Positions 1-18,840 are shown, numbered from the stretch's first letter. The stretch: DNA of 64,000 nt from Listeria welshimeri serovar 6b str. SLCC5334 (GCF_000060285.1 NC_008555.1:186001-250000), one strand, 5' to 3'. Program-made: numbers and translations. The notes: generated by a model from the letters alone, not told the origin.

Positions 1-245
1 TTATTGGGAAGTCTACCGTATCATCCATGCAAGCTGGTATTTTTTACGGTTTTGTTGGACAGTGCGAAGGGATTATTGCAGAAATGAAAAAGCAATCTAA
101 TTCCAATCCTGTAGTAGTTGCGACAGGCGGTCTCGCTCGGATGATAACCGAAAAATCTTCTGCGGTAGATATTTTAGATCCATTTTTAACATTAAAAGGT
201 CTAGAGCTTTTATATAGAAGAAATAAACCAACTACAGAAAAATAA
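1..245 (+). CDS. coaX: Type III pantothenate kinase, C-terminal fragment
   Basis: The open frame enters from the left edge (first full codon at base 3) and stops at 245. CoaX phosphorylates pantothenate in the first step of coenzyme A synthesis. The visible residues match the C-terminal end of the family: a Ser-Met-Gln-Ala-Gly-Ile-Phe-Tyr-Gly segment, then VGQCEGI, then the [11 protein letters not shown] strand and the last helix with [17 protein letters not shown]. An ATG at 27 is internal to this frame and is not the start. hslO follows after 15 bases, the same order as in Bacillus subtilis, so they are probably cotranscribed. The N-terminal ATP-binding part lies outside the window. Confidence 0.9.
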   Translation, partial: IGKSTVSSMQAGIFYGFVGQCEGIIAEMKKQSNSNPVVVATGGLARMITEKSSAVDILDPFLTLKGLELLYRRNKPTTEK

Positions 246-260
246 AAGGAGATTTATATA

Positions 261-1145
261 ATGAGTGATTATTTAATTAAAGCGCTAGCCTATGATGGCA
301 TGGCGCGAGTATATGCAGCAGTAACAACCGAAACAATCAAAGAAGCGCAAAGAAGACATGATACATGGTCCGTGTCATCCGCTGCACTTGGCAGAACAAT
401 GACAGGAACTCTTTTCCTAGGTGCCATGCAAAAAGAAGACCAAAAAATCACTGTGAAAATTGAAGGTGATGGCCCAATTGGTCCTATCGTGGCGGATAGT
501 AATGCGCAAGGCCAAATTAGAGGATTTGTAACTAATCCGCACGTTCATTTCAGTGAGCTAAATGAGGCTGGAAAACTAGACGTCCGCCGTGGTGTAGGTA
601 CATCTGGTATGCTTTCTGTAGTAAAAGATTTAGGCTTTGGCGAAAATTTTACTGGTCAAACCCCGATAGTTTCTGGGGAAATTGGTGAAGACTTCACTTA
701 TTACCTAGCAACATCTGAACAAGTCAATTCATCAGTTGGTGTTGGAGTCCTCGTTAATCCAGATGATACGATTGAGGCAGCAGGCGGTTTTATGCTTCAA
801 TTACTTCCTGGTGCGACAGATGAAATCATTGATGAAATCGAGAAAAATCTTACAGCCTTACCAACAGTTTCAAGAATGATTGAAGCTGGCGAAACACCGG
901 AGTCCATTTTAGCTAAATTAGCGGGTGGCGAAGATAAACTACAAATCTTAGAAAAAATCCCTGTGTCTTTCGAATGTAACTGCTCTAAAGAACGTTTTGG
1001 TAGTGCGATTATTTCACTTGGAAAAGATGAGATTCGTTCTATGATAGAAGAAGATCACGGTGCAGAAGCAGAATGCCATTTTTGCCGTAATACCTACGAT
1101 TTCTCAGAAGAAGAATTAGAAAAACTATATGAAGAAGCGAAATAA
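261..1145 (+). CDS. hslO: Redox-regulated chaperone Hsp33
   Basis: Hsp33 is a cytosolic holdase switched on by oxidation. The protein has 294 residues, normal for the family. The C-terminal zinc centre is intact: a CNC pair followed about 30 residues later by CHFC, giving the four cysteines that form disulfides when activated. The ATG at 261 follows an AAAGGAGA ribosome binding site. The gene sits between coaX and cysK as in related Firmicutes and ends in its own terminator, so it closes the coaX transcription unit. Confidence 0.96.
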   Translation: MSDYLIKALAYDGMARVYAAVTTETIKEAQRRHDTWSVSSAALGRTMTGTLFLGAMQKEDQKITVKIEGDGPIGPIVADSNAQGQIRGFVTNPHVHFSELNEAGKLDVRRGVGTSGMLSVVKDLGFGENFTGQTPIVSGEIGEDFTYYLATSEQVNSSVGVGVLVNPDDTIEAAGGFMLQLLPGATDEIIDEIEKNLTALPTVSRMIEAGETPESILAKLAGGEDKLQILEKIPVSFECNCSKERFGSAIISLGKDEIRSMIEEDHGAEAECHFCRNTYDFSEEELEKLYEEAK

Positions 1146-1150
1146 TAACG

Positions 1151-1182
1151 AAGGAGTGCCTAACTGGGTGCTCCTTTTTTTA
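1151..1182 (+). terminator. Rho-independent terminator after hslO
   Basis: An inverted repeat of about ten pairs (AGGAGTGCC against GGGTGCTCCT, two G-T pairs) with a short loop, followed by a run of T. It separates hslO from the cysK promoter. Confidence 0.85.
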
Positions 1183-1195
1183 AAAGTGGTTAAAC

Positions 1196-1225
1196 TTGAC
1201 AAAACAGGTCGGAATTAATTAAACT
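1196..1225 (+). promoter_or_regulatory. Probable sigma-A promoter of cysK
   Basis: TTGACA at 1196-1201 and TAAACT at 1220-1225 with an 18-base spacer, placed between the hslO terminator and the cysK ribosome binding site. The -35 is perfect and the -10 matches four of six positions. I did not find a convincing CymR or other sulfur regulator site. Confidence 0.6.
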
Positions 1226-1262
1226 ATATGAAAGACCTAAAAAAGATAGGAGTGCTTTAATA

Positions 1263-2189
1263 ATGACAATTGCAAATTCAATCACTGATTTAATTGGAAA
1301 GACACCTATTGTGAAACTTAATCGTTTACCAGAAGCGGGTAGCGCAGATGTATATGTGAAATTAGAATTCCAAAATCCAGGTGGAAGCGTAAAAGATAGA
1401 ATTGCTAATGCAATGATCGAAAGTGCTGAAAAATCTGGTGCATTAAAACCTGGTGACACAATCATTGAACCAACTAGTGGTAATACAGGTATTGGTCTAG
1501 CAATGGTAGCGGCGGCAAAAGGTTATCAAGCAATTTTTGTTATGCCAGAAACAATGAGCTTAGAACGTCGAAAACTTCTTCAAGCTTACGGTGCAAAATT
1601 AGTATTAACTCCTGGTCCAGATGGCATGAAAGGCGCAATTGCTAAAGCAGAGGAACTTGCAAAAGAAAATAATTATTTTGTTCCACAACAGTTCCACAAC
1701 CCAGCGAATCCGGCAGTCCACGAAGAAACAACTGGTCCGGAAATCGTTGAAGCTTTCGGTAAAGATGGCTTAGACGCTTTTATCGCAGGAGTAGGAACAG
1801 GCGGAACAGTAACTGGTGTAGGACATGTACTTAAAAAGAATTATCCTGATGTTAAAATATATGCACTTGAGCCAGAAGAATCTCCAGTATTAAGTGGAGG
1901 ATCTCCGTCCCCTCATAAAATCCAAGGTATCGGTGCTGGCTTTATACCAGATACATTAGATACAAAAGTTTATGATGGAATTTTGAAAATTTCGAGTGAA
2001 GATGCATTAGAAACCGCACGTGAAGTAGCGAAAAAAGAAGGAATTTTAGTAGGTATTTCTTCCGGTGCGACTATTAAAGCGGCTCTAGATCTTGCCAAAG
2101 AACTTGGTGCTGGCAAAAAAGTATTAGCTATTGTCGCGAGTAACGGCGAACGCTATTTAAGCACACCGCTTTACAATTTTGAAGATTAG
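1263..2189 (+). CDS. cysK: Cysteine synthase A (O-acetylserine sulfhydrylase)
   Basis: CysK makes cysteine from O-acetylserine and sulfide using pyridoxal phosphate. The 308-residue protein carries the PLP lysine in GGSVKDRIA (Lys about 44), the substrate loop TSGNTGIG, and the phosphate-binding [10 protein letters not shown] segment. An AGGAG site precedes the ATG. It is monocistronic: own promoter upstream, strong terminator downstream. Its partner cysE, which makes the O-acetylserine, lies about 26 kb away at 28814 under T-box control. The LhrC small RNA array begins just after it. Confidence 0.96.
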   Translation: MTIANSITDLIGKTPIVKLNRLPEAGSADVYVKLEFQNPGGSVKDRIANAMIESAEKSGALKPGDTIIEPTSGNTGIGLAMVAAAKGYQAIFVMPETMSLERRKLLQAYGAKLVLTPGPDGMKGAIAKAEELAKENNYFVPQQFHNPANPAVHEETTGPEIVEAFGKDGLDAFIAGVGTGGTVTGVGHVLKKNYPDVKIYALEPEESPVLSGGSPSPHKIQGIGAGFIPDTLDTKVYDGILKISSEDALETAREVAKKEGILVGISSGATIKAALDLAKELGAGKKVLAIVASNGERYLSTPLYNFED

Positions 2190-2196
2190 TAAATCG

Positions 2197-2225
2197 AGGA
2201 CCTAGTTTTTCTAGGTTCTTTTTTT
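2197..2225 (+). terminator. Rho-independent terminator after cysK
   Basis: AGGACCTAG pairs with CTAGGTTCT around a five-T loop and is followed by seven T. Confidence 0.88.
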
Positions 2226-2310
2226 ATGAAAAGAAATAAATGTATTTCTTACTATTTTCTAATCAAACGCACAGAGGAAATTTTCTTTTGTTGGTTAATA
2301 TATAGTCATA

Positions 2311-2417
2311 AGCTAACAACAAGCAAAACATTTTCATTCTTTCCCCTTTTAGAATGAAAATCCCAAACTCCCTTTTTGACCAGTGTGGTTTACTCCCTTT
2401 TTCCACACTGGTTTTTT
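2311..2417 (+). ncRNA. lhrC1: LhrC-family small RNA, copy 1
   Basis: The location between cysK and folP (sul), four-fold tandem copies, about 107-nt length and three CU-rich UCCC sites match the LhrC1-4 sRNAs of L. monocytogenes. From published knowledge these respond to the LisRK cell-envelope stress system and repress mRNAs such as lapB and oppA by pairing through the UCCC sites. Visible here: -10 TATAGT at 2301-2306, 5' hairpin ATTTTCATTCT/AGAATGAAAAT with a CCCC loop, single-stranded TCCCAAACTCCC, and terminator ACCAGTGTGG/CCACACTGGT with CTCCC in its loop and six T. The exact 5' end is inferred from the -10. Confidence 0.85.
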
Positions 2418-2512
2418 AATGCAAAAAATGAAAAGAAAAACCGAAAAATCTCATGAAACTCTAACAAATATCACAGCGAATCCACCGAAAACTTGGTTAA
2501 TATATAGTTATA

Positions 2513-2621
2513 AGCTAACAACAAGCAAAACATTTTCATTCTTTCCCCTTTTTAGAATGAAAATCCCAAACTCCCTTTTTGACCAGTGTGGTTTACTCCC
2601 TTTTTCCACACTGGTTTTTTT
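2513..2621 (+). ncRNA. lhrC2: LhrC-family small RNA, copy 2
   Basis: Same architecture as copy 1, with -10 TATAGT at 2503-2508, the same 11-bp first hairpin and an identical terminator stem ending in seven T. One difference just after the -10 (TTATAAG instead of TCATAAG) separates it from copies 1 and 3. All CU-rich sites are kept. The 5' end is inferred. Confidence 0.85.
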
Positions 2622-2715
2622 GTGCGAAAAATGAAAAGAAAAACCGGAAAATCTCATGAAACTCTAACAAATATCACAGCGAATCCACCGAAAACTTGGT
2701 TAATATATAGTCATA

Positions 2716-2823
2716 AGCTAACAACAAGCAAAACATTTTCATTCTTTCCCCTTTTTAGAATGAAAATCCCAAACTCCCTTTTTGACCAGTGTGGTTTACT
2801 CCCTTTTTCCACACTGGTTTTTT
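2716..2823 (+). ncRNA. lhrC3: LhrC-family small RNA, copy 3
   Basis: Nearly identical to copy 2 across the predicted RNA, with both hairpins, the three CU-rich sites and a terminator ending in six T at 2818-2823. The 5' end is inferred from the -10 element. Confidence 0.85.
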
Positions 2824-2918
2824 AATGCAAAAAATGAAAAGAAAAACCGAAAAATCTCATGAAACTCTAACAAATATCACAGCGAATCCACTGAAAACTT
2901 GGTTAATATATAGTCATA

Positions 2919-3028
2919 AGCTAACAACAAGCAAAACATTTTCATTCTTCCTCCCCCTATTAGAATGAAAATCCCAACTCCCTTTTTTGACCGATGCGGT
3001 TTACTCCCTTTTCCGCATCGGTTTTTTT
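2919..3028 (+). ncRNA. lhrC4: LhrC-family small RNA, divergent copy 4
   Basis: The most diverged copy. The first loop reads TCCTCCCCCTAT, enlarging the C-rich target site. The terminator stem is CCGATGCGG/CCGCATCGG where the others have CCAGTGTGG/CCACACTGG, so both arms changed together and pairing is preserved. The terminator loop still holds CTCCC. The paired changes support selection on RNA structure. The folP promoter starts about 20 bases downstream. Confidence 0.85.
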
Positions 3029-3050
3029 GTGCGCTAAAATCACTGAATTC

Positions 3051-3059
3051 TGCTATAAT
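3051..3059 (+). promoter_or_regulatory. Extended -10 promoter of the folate operon
   Basis: TGCTATAAT: perfect TATAAT at 3054-3059 with the upstream TGn extension. No good -35 is seen at normal spacing, as is common for extended -10 promoters. It lies between the last LhrC terminator and folP. Confidence 0.65.
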
Positions 3060-3084
3060 AAATCTCGGAAAGAGGTGTTTGTAC

Positions 3085-3900
3085 TTGAAGAAGTGGAAAA
3101 GGGATCACCTAGGTATGGTCATGGGAATATTAAACGTTACACCAGATTCTTTTTCGGATGGTGGGAAATATATGCAAGTGGAAAAAGCCGTAGAGCAAGC
3201 CTTACAAATGGCTAAGGATGGGGCTGGGATTATTGATGTTGGTGGAATCTCTACCCGTCCTGGATTTTCAGAAGTAAGCCCTCAAGAAGAACTTGCCCGG
3301 ATTATTCCAGTTATTAAATCTATTAGAGAAAAACTGCCCAATATATGGATTTCTGTTGATTCTTGGCGCGCAGAAGTAGCTGAACAAGCGATTTTAGCGG
3401 GAGCTGATATGATAAATGATCAATGGGGTGCGAAAAAAGAACCAAAAATTGCAGAAGTTGCTGCAAAATACAATGTACCAATCTGTTTAATGCATAACCG
3501 TGAAAATACGCAATATACAAATTTTCTAGAAGATGTTAAAAAAGATTTGCTAGAGAGTGTGGCGATTGCTAAAGCGGCATCAGTACCGGATGAACATATC
3601 ATTCTTGATCCAGGTTTTGGCTTTGTTAAAACGCCCGCTCAGAATTTAGAAGTGTTAAGACGCATTGATGAGATTGTTGCGCTTGGTTATGAGGTTTTAC
3701 TTGGAACGAGTCGAAAATCAACTATTGGACTTGTCCTTGGAACTACTCCAGAAGATAGAATGGAAGGAACTGGAGCAACGACAGTTTACGGATTTGCCAA
3801 GGGCTGTACAATTACTCGGGTACATGATGTGCTCCCGGTAGCTCGTATGGTTCGAATGACAGATGCGATTACAGGTAAATTAGATATTACAAAATTATAA
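3085..3900 (+). CDS. folP: Dihydropteroate synthase
   Basis: DHPS condenses p-aminobenzoate with the pterin diphosphate to dihydropteroate and is the target of sulfonamides. Family motifs are present: MGILNVTPDSFSDGG near the N-terminus, DVGGISTRPG, the HNRE segment, LDPGFGF, and LLGTSRKS with the catalytic lysine. I place the start at TTG 3085, seven bases after AGAGGTG, giving 271 residues. An upstream ATG at 2965 would read through the small RNA copy and its terminator and is not credible. It heads folP-folB-folK-dusB. Confidence 0.94.
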   Translation: MKKWKRDHLGMVMGILNVTPDSFSDGGKYMQVEKAVEQALQMAKDGAGIIDVGGISTRPGFSEVSPQEELARIIPVIKSIREKLPNIWISVDSWRAEVAEQAILAGADMINDQWGAKKEPKIAEVAAKYNVPICLMHNRENTQYTNFLEDVKKDLLESVAIAKAASVPDEHIILDPGFGFVKTPAQNLEVLRRIDEIVALGYEVLLGTSRKSTIGLVLGTTPEDRMEGTGATTVYGFAKGCTITRVHDVLPVARMVRMTDAITGKLDITKL

Positions 3901-3913
3901 AGAGGTGCTTTGG

Positions 3914-4288
3914 TTGGATAAAATTTATTTAAATGAGTTAGCGTTTTATGGATACCACGGAGTTTTAGCAGAAGAAACAAAATTAGGACAAACATTTAAA
4001 GTATCACTAGTGCTCGGACTTTCTACAAAAAAAGCAGGAATGTCAGATAGTGTGGATGATACAGTAAGTTATGCTGATGTCTATGAAACAGTGAAAAAAA
4101 TAGTAGAAGGAGTTCCATTTAAATTAATTGAAGCACTTGCTGAAAAAATCGCAACAAAAGTGTTGACAGATTATCCGCTTTTGGAAGAAATAACTGTAAA
4201 ACTTATTAAACCAAATCCTCCGATCCCTGGTCACTATGAATCAGTTGCGGTTGAAATCAAACGTAAGAGAAGTGATATAAATGGCTAA
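3914..4288 (+). CDS. folB: Dihydroneopterin aldolase
   Basis: FolB cleaves dihydroneopterin to 6-hydroxymethyl-dihydropterin. The sequence shows the family's LxxYGYHGVLxEE N-terminus (here LAFYGYHGVLAEE, with the active-site Glu), a DTVSYADVY segment, and the C-terminal KPNPPIPGHYESVAVEI block. Start is set at TTG 3914, six bases after AGAGGTG. A GTG at 3905 is in frame but overlaps that ribosome binding site. Length is 124 residues. The 3' end overlaps folK by 8 bases, implying translational coupling. Confidence 0.93.
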   Translation: MDKIYLNELAFYGYHGVLAEETKLGQTFKVSLVLGLSTKKAGMSDSVDDTVSYADVYETVKKIVEGVPFKLIEALAEKIATKVLTDYPLLEEITVKLIKPNPPIPGHYESVAVEIKRKRSDING

Positions 4289-4760
4289 AGCGTTTTTATC
4301 AATTGGCACAAACATCGGTGAACGCTTAGATAATTTAAACAATGCGCTAAAAGGAATAGCTGATTCTGATAAAAATAAAATCACTAAAGTTTCTAGTGTT
4401 TATGAAACGGATGCAGTTGGTTATGAGGATCAAGCAGCGTTTTTAAACATCGTAGCAGAAATTGAAACCGATTTTGCGCCAGTGGAATTACTAGATTTTT
4501 GTTTAGCTCTCGAACTTGAATTGGGGCGAGTTCGATTGTTTAAATGGGGACCGCGCTTGATTGATATTGATATTTTATTATATGAGGATGTTAAAATCGA
4601 TACAGAAAAGCTAAAAATCCCACATCCTTATATGAAAGAACGTGCTTTTGTAATGATTCCTTTATTAGAAATTTCACCAGAAAAAAGCCGTTTTGTGGAT
4701 AATGAAGCTATTTTGGAAGAACAAGTCGTTCGAAAAATAAAAAATCAAGTGAAGTGGTAA
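4281..4760 (+). CDS. folK: 6-hydroxymethyl-7,8-dihydropterin pyrophosphokinase
   Basis: FolK transfers pyrophosphate from ATP to the pterin, making the substrate for folP. The 159-residue protein has the N-terminal SIGTNIGER, the SSVYET segment, and the signature block GPRLIDIDILLYEDV with its metal-binding acidic residues, followed by PHPYMKERAFVMIPL. It begins inside the folB 3' end, so translation is probably coupled. Confidence 0.95.
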   Translation: MAKAFLSIGTNIGERLDNLNNALKGIADSDKNKITKVSSVYETDAVGYEDQAAFLNIVAEIETDFAPVELLDFCLALELELGRVRLFKWGPRLIDIDILLYEDVKIDTEKLKIPHPYMKERAFVMIPLLEISPEKSRFVDNEAILEEQVVRKIKNQVKW

Positions 4761-4762
4761 AA

Positions 4763-4843
4763 TTGGCACTTGCAGAAAAAACTGATTATGATAACATATC
4801 ACTAGCGCAATTTAAGAGGAAGGGGTTTACCAATAATGTTTAA
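4763..4843 (+). other. Possible 26-codon ORF between folK and dusB
   Basis: A TTG at 4763, three bases after the folK stop, opens 26 codons ending in a TAA that overlaps the dusB start. The peptide has no recognised domain. In Bacillus a small DNA-binding protein gene (yazB) lies here, so this could be a remnant or a coupling leader. The ribosome binding site is poor. Low confidence that it is a gene. Confidence 0.2.
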
Positions 4844-5831
4844 AATAGGTAATGTTGAAATTAAGAATCAAGTAGTTGTGGCACCAATGGCCGGTATATC
4901 CAATTCCGCATTTCGTTTAACAGTCAAAGAATTTGGCGCAGGCCTTGTTTGCTGTGAAATGATTAGTGACAAAGGAATTGCATACCGTAATGCTAAAACG
5001 CTTGATATGCTATATATTGATGAAAAAGAAAAACCACTGAGCTTACAGATTTTCGGTGGTGAGAAAGAAACGCTTGTAGAAGCCGCAAAATTTGTAGCTG
5101 AAAATACAACTGCGGATATTATTGACATTAATATGGGGTGCCCGGTAAATAAAATTATCAAATGTGAAGCTGGAGCGAAGTGGTTACTTGACCCAAATAA
5201 AGTGTATGACATGGTATCTGCTGTAGTAGATGCTGTTGATAAACCGGTAACAGTAAAAATGCGTATTGGTTGGGATGAAGAGCATGTTTTCGCTATTGAA
5301 AACGCACTTGCAGCTGAACGTGCAGGAGCTTCAGCTGTTGCTATGCACGGTCGTACACGTGTTCAAATGTACGAAGGCAGTGCAAACTGGGACGTGTTAA
5401 GAGATGTTAAACGCGAACTAAAAATTCCATTCATGGCAAATGGGGATGTGAAAACACCCGAAGATGCAAAAAGAATCTTAGAACATACAGGTGCAGATGG
5501 CGTTATGATTGGTCGTGCTGCTCTTGGAAACCCTTGGATGATTTACCGTACTGTGAAATTTTTAGAAACAGGAGAACTTCTACCTGAACCAGAACCACGT
5601 GAAAAAATGCAAACGGCTATGCTTCATTTGAACCGTCTAGTTGAATTAAAAGGCGAAAACATTGCAGTTCGAGAATTCAGACAACACGCAGCATACTATC
5701 TAAAAGGAGCTCGTGGAAGTACTCGTGCCAAAGTGGCCGCTAACCAAGCGACAAAGCAATCAGAAATGGAAGCAATTTTAAATGAATTCGTACTTCAATA
5801 TGAAGAAAAAGCATTAGCTAAACAAGATTAA
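4836..5831 (+). CDS. dusB: tRNA-dihydrouridine synthase
   Basis: Flavin-dependent reduction of specific uridines in tRNA. The 331-residue protein shows the Dus hallmarks: VVAPMAGISNSAFR for FMN binding, the catalytic cysteine region DINMGCPVNKIIKCEAGAKWL, KMRIGWDE, MHGRTRVQMYEG, and the C-terminal GVMIGRAALGNPWM. A GAGGAAGGGG site precedes the ATG. It is the last gene of the folate operon, the same arrangement as in Bacillus, and ends in a terminator before lysS. Confidence 0.94.
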   Translation: MFKIGNVEIKNQVVVAPMAGISNSAFRLTVKEFGAGLVCCEMISDKGIAYRNAKTLDMLYIDEKEKPLSLQIFGGEKETLVEAAKFVAENTTADIIDINMGCPVNKIIKCEAGAKWLLDPNKVYDMVSAVVDAVDKPVTVKMRIGWDEEHVFAIENALAAERAGASAVAMHGRTRVQMYEGSANWDVLRDVKRELKIPFMANGDVKTPEDAKRILEHTGADGVMIGRAALGNPWMIYRTVKFLETGELLPEPEPREKMQTAMLHLNRLVELKGENIAVREFRQHAAYYLKGARGSTRAKVAANQATKQSEMEAILNEFVLQYEEKALAKQD

Positions 5832-5837
5832 TTATTG

Positions 5838-5864
5838 TTGCCTCGAGATTTCGGGGCAATTTTT
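5838..5864 (+). terminator. Rho-independent terminator after dusB
   Basis: TTGCCTCGA pairs with TTCGGGGCAA around a tiny loop, then TTTTT. Ends the folate operon. Confidence 0.8.
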
Positions 5865-5874
5865 AAATTTACAC

Positions 5875-5904
5875 TAGAAAAATACGACTAAAAAAGCGTA
5901 TAAT
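5875..5904 (+). promoter_or_regulatory. Probable promoter of lysS
   Basis: A perfect TATAAT at 5899-5904 with a weak -35 (TAGAAA, 5875-5880, 18-base spacer). Lies just after the dusB terminator and about 40 bases before the lysS start. Confidence 0.5.
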
Positions 5905-5933
5905 GGAAACATCTGTAGAAATGAATAGAATAG

Positions 5934-7442
<1,509 letters not shown>

Positions 7443-7447
7443 CAATC

Positions 7448-7480
7448 AATCCAGAGCTGTTTTTTACAGTTCTGGATTTT
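7448..7480 (+). terminator. Rho-independent terminator after lysS
   Basis: AATCCAGAGCTG pairs with CAGTTCTGGATT (one G-T pair), followed by TTTT and, shortly after, another T run. Confidence 0.85.
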
Positions 7481-7633
7481 GCTATTTTTTTAGAAAAAAA
7501 CAAATTTGCCAAAGAGAAACTTTTTCTTAAAATATGCTTGCAATACCAATAAAAACATGATATATTTATAAACGTTCCAGTTAAACAAAGACAAAATGTT
7601 CTTTAGGAAATTAAATTTTTTTGAAAAAACATC

Positions 7634-7662
7634 TTGACTTTAACAATTGGATAGAGTAAGAT
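7634..7662 (+). promoter_or_regulatory. Promoter of the first rRNA operon
   Basis: TTGACT (7634-7639), 17-base spacer, TAAGAT (7657-7662). The second rRNA operon has the same -10, spacing and leader. The stretch 7481-7633 upstream is A/T-rich with oligo-A and oligo-T tracts, plausible as an UP element, and holds no gene. The leader 7670-7890 includes TGACCTTTGAAAACTGAACA, typical of antitermination/processing sequences before 16S. Confidence 0.7.
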
Positions 7663-7890
7663 ATAAGAGTTGCTGCTAAACACGGCAACGAAAGAAAAAT
7701 GACCTTTGAAAACTGAACAAAGAAGAAGACGAAAAGCAATGAGACGTAAAGTCTCACTGGTAATCGCAGGGCAGAAAACAGAAAGCTGTTTTCAACAAAA
7801 ACAAACTAGTAATTTAATTGCTAGCGAAGTCAATTTGACGCAAGGAATCTTATTCACGGTGTTGAATAAGTATTCAAATTCAATTTATAT

Positions 7891-12618
<4,728 letters not shown>

Positions 12619-12693
12619 AAAATGAAACGAAGTTACCTAACTGAACCCTTTCTTCTCTAGTTTTGAGAGAGCAATCTTTCAACAACTGTATAT

Positions 12694-12812
12694 TGTCTGG
12701 TAGTTATGGCGAGAAGGTCACACCCGTTCCCATCCCGAACACGGTAGTTAAGCTTCTCTGCGCCAATGGTAGTTGGGGGTTTCCCCCTGCGAGAGTAGGT
12801 CGCTGCCGGGCA
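12694..12812 (+). rRNA. rrf: 5S ribosomal RNA, first copy
   Basis: Contains GGTCACACCCGTTCCCATCC and CCGAACACGG typical of 5S; the terminal stem pairs TGTCTGGTAG with CTGCCGGGCA. About 119 nt. No terminator follows, so transcription runs on into the tRNA cluster. Confidence 0.95.
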
Positions 12813-12820
12813 GTATTTCT

Positions 12821-12893
12821 GGAGGTTTAGCTCAGCTGGGAGAGCATCTGCCTTACAAGCAGAGGGTCAGCGGTTCGATCCCGTTAACCTCCA
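12821..12893 (+). tRNA. tRNA-Val (anticodon TAC)
   Basis: Acceptor GGAGGTT/AACCTCC, anticodon loop CTTACAA, T-arm GGTTCGATCC. CCA not encoded. First of nine tRNAs after the 5S gene. Confidence 0.97.
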
Positions 12894-12901
12894 TTTTTTA
12901 T

Positions 12902-12977
12902 GCCGGCTTAGCTCAGTTGGTAGAGCAACTGATTTGTAATCAGTAGGTCGCGAGTTCGACTCTTGCAGCCGGCACCA
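12902..12977 (+). tRNA. tRNA-Thr (anticodon TGT)
   Basis: Acceptor GCCGGCT/AGCCGGC, anticodon stem ACTGA/TCAGT with loop TTTGTAA. CCA is encoded. Confidence 0.97.
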
Positions 12978-13017
12978 TTAATATTAACTTTATAATAATA
13001 CATATTTTTATTGTAGA

Positions 13018-13090
13018 GAGCCGTTAGCTCAGTTGGTAGAGCATCTGACTTTTAATCAGAGGGTCGCTGGTTCGAACCCAGCACGGCTCA
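13018..13090 (+). tRNA. tRNA-Lys (anticodon TTT)
   Basis: Acceptor GAGCCGT/ACGGCTC, anticodon loop CTTTTAA, T-arm GGTTCGAACC. CCA not encoded. Confidence 0.97.
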
Positions 13091-13095
13091 CTTTT

Positions 13096-13177
13096 GCGGG
13101 TGTGGCGGAATTGGCAGACGCACCAGATTTAGGATCTGGCGCCGCGAGGCGTGGGGGTTCAAGTCCCTTCACCCGCA
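13096..13177 (+). tRNA. tRNA-Leu (anticodon TAG)
   Basis: Long variable arm (GCGCCGCGAGGCGT) as expected for leucine tRNA; acceptor GCGGGTG/CACCCGC; anticodon loop TTTAGGA. Confidence 0.96.
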
Positions 13178-13192
13178 CTTATTATAAAATAT

Positions 13193-13264
13193 GCGGAAGT
13201 AGTTCAGTGGTAGAACATCACCTTGCCAAGGTGGGGGTCGCGGGTTCGAACCCCGTCTTCCGCT
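13193..13264 (+). tRNA. tRNA-Gly (anticodon GCC)
   Basis: Acceptor GCGGAAG/CTTCCGC, anticodon loop TTGCCAA, T discriminator base as expected for glycine tRNA in Firmicutes. Confidence 0.97.
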
Positions 13265-13285
13265 TGTTTTCAAAAGTTCCAATAT

Positions 13286-13371
13286 GCCGGGGTGGCGGAA
13301 CTGGCAGACGCACAGGACTTAAAATCCTGCGGATAGTGATATCCGTACCGGTTCGATTCCGGTCCTCGGCA
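13286..13371 (+). tRNA. tRNA-Leu (anticodon TAA)
   Basis: Long variable arm (GCGGATAGTGATATCCGT), acceptor GCCGGGG/CCTCGGC, anticodon loop CTTAAAA. Confidence 0.96.
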
Positions 13372-13383
13372 TTATTTTTATAT

Positions 13384-13457
13384 GCGCCCATAGCTCAACT
13401 GGATAGAGTACTTGACTACGAATCAAGCGGTTAGAGGTTCGACTCCTCTTGGGCGCA
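13384..13457 (+). tRNA. tRNA-Arg (anticodon ACG)
   Basis: Acceptor GCGCCCA/TGGGCGC, anticodon loop CTACGAA; the A34 is expected to be deaminated to inosine so that it reads CGN codons. Confidence 0.97.
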
Positions 13458-13467
13458 CTTTATTAAA

Positions 13468-13541
13468 CGGGAAGTAGCTCAGCTTGGTAGAGCACTTGGT
13501 TTGGGACCAAGGGGTCGCAGGTTCGAATCCTGTCTTCCCGA
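13468..13541 (+). tRNA. tRNA-Pro (anticodon TGG)
   Basis: Acceptor CGGGAAG/CTTCCCG, anticodon stem CTTGG/CCAAG with loop TTTGGGA. Confidence 0.97.
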
Positions 13542-13560
13542 TTGTTTCATCTTTTATAAT

Positions 13561-13636
13561 GGGGCCTTAGCTCAGCTGGGAGAGCGCCTGCTTTGCACGC
13601 AGGAGGTCAGCGGTTCGATCCCGCTAGGCTCCACCA
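13561..13636 (+). tRNA. tRNA-Ala (anticodon TGC)
   Basis: Acceptor GGGGCCT/AGGCTCC with one G-T pair, anticodon loop TTTGCAC, encoded CCA. Last tRNA before the next rRNA promoter; no clear terminator is seen between them. Confidence 0.97.
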
Positions 13637-13656
13637 ATTATTTTTTTGAAAATGTA

Positions 13657-13685
13657 TTGACATTATCAAAAAAATAGAGTAAGAT
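13657..13685 (+). promoter_or_regulatory. Promoter of the second rRNA operon
   Basis: TTGACA (13657-13662), 17-base spacer, TAAGAT (13680-13685). From about 13674 onward the sequence is the same as that of the first operon, so the two promoters share the -10 but have different -35 elements and upstream DNA. Confidence 0.75.
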
Positions 13686-13913
13686 ATAAGAGTTGCTGCT
13701 AAACACGGCAACGAAAGAAAAATGACCTTTGAAAACTGAACAAAGAAGAAGACGAAAAGCAATGAGACGTAAAGTCTCACTGGTAATCGCAGGGCAGAAA
13801 ACAGAAAGCTGTTTTCAACAAAAACAAACTAGTAATTTAATTGCTAGCGAAGTCAATTTGACGCAAGGAATCTTATTCACGGTGTTGAATAAGTATTCAA
13901 ATTCAATTTATAT

Positions 13914-18641
<4,728 letters not shown>

Positions 18642-18716
18642 AAAATGAAACGAAGTTACCTAACTGAACCCTTTCTTCTCTAGTTTTGAGAGAGCAATCT
18701 TTCAACAACTGTATAT

Positions 18717-18835
18717 TGTCTGGTAGTTATGGCGAGAAGGTCACACCCGTTCCCATCCCGAACACGGTAGTTAAGCTTCTCTGCGCCAATGGTAGTTGGG
18801 GGTTTCCCCCTGCGAGAGTAGGTCGCTGCCGGGCA
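18717..18835 (+). rRNA. rrf: 5S ribosomal RNA, second copy
   Basis: Copy of the first 5S gene. Identity with operon 1 ends right after it: here a terminator follows instead of tRNA genes. Confidence 0.95.
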
Positions 18836-18840
18836 ATTTG

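Larger units (their letters stand above)
2291..3028 (+). repeat. Four tandem ~203-bp units (LhrC array)
   Basis: The motif TTGGTTAATATATAG recurs at 2291, 2493, 2696 and 2899, a period of 202-203 bases. The first three units are nearly identical over their full length. The fourth is cut short at its terminator (3028) and differs most. Each unit carries its own -10 element, an RNA with two hairpins, and a terminator, so the repeat unit is a complete transcription unit. Open frames across these units (for example 2383-2634) are by-products of the repetition and carry no recognisable protein. Confidence 0.95.

Noticed and set aside
1190-1465. 91-codon antisense frame over the cysK start
   Set aside because: Shadow of cysK on the other strand, without a ribosome binding site or recognisable domain.
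2383-2825. Two similar open frames of about 80 codons
   Set aside because: They run through the LhrC repeats and their terminators; similarity comes from the repeats, and there is no ribosome binding site.
13033-13434. A 133-codon frame across the tRNA cluster
   Set aside because: It is a translation of tRNA genes (VAGSNPA, GGSSPFTRT-type strings are well-known artefacts).
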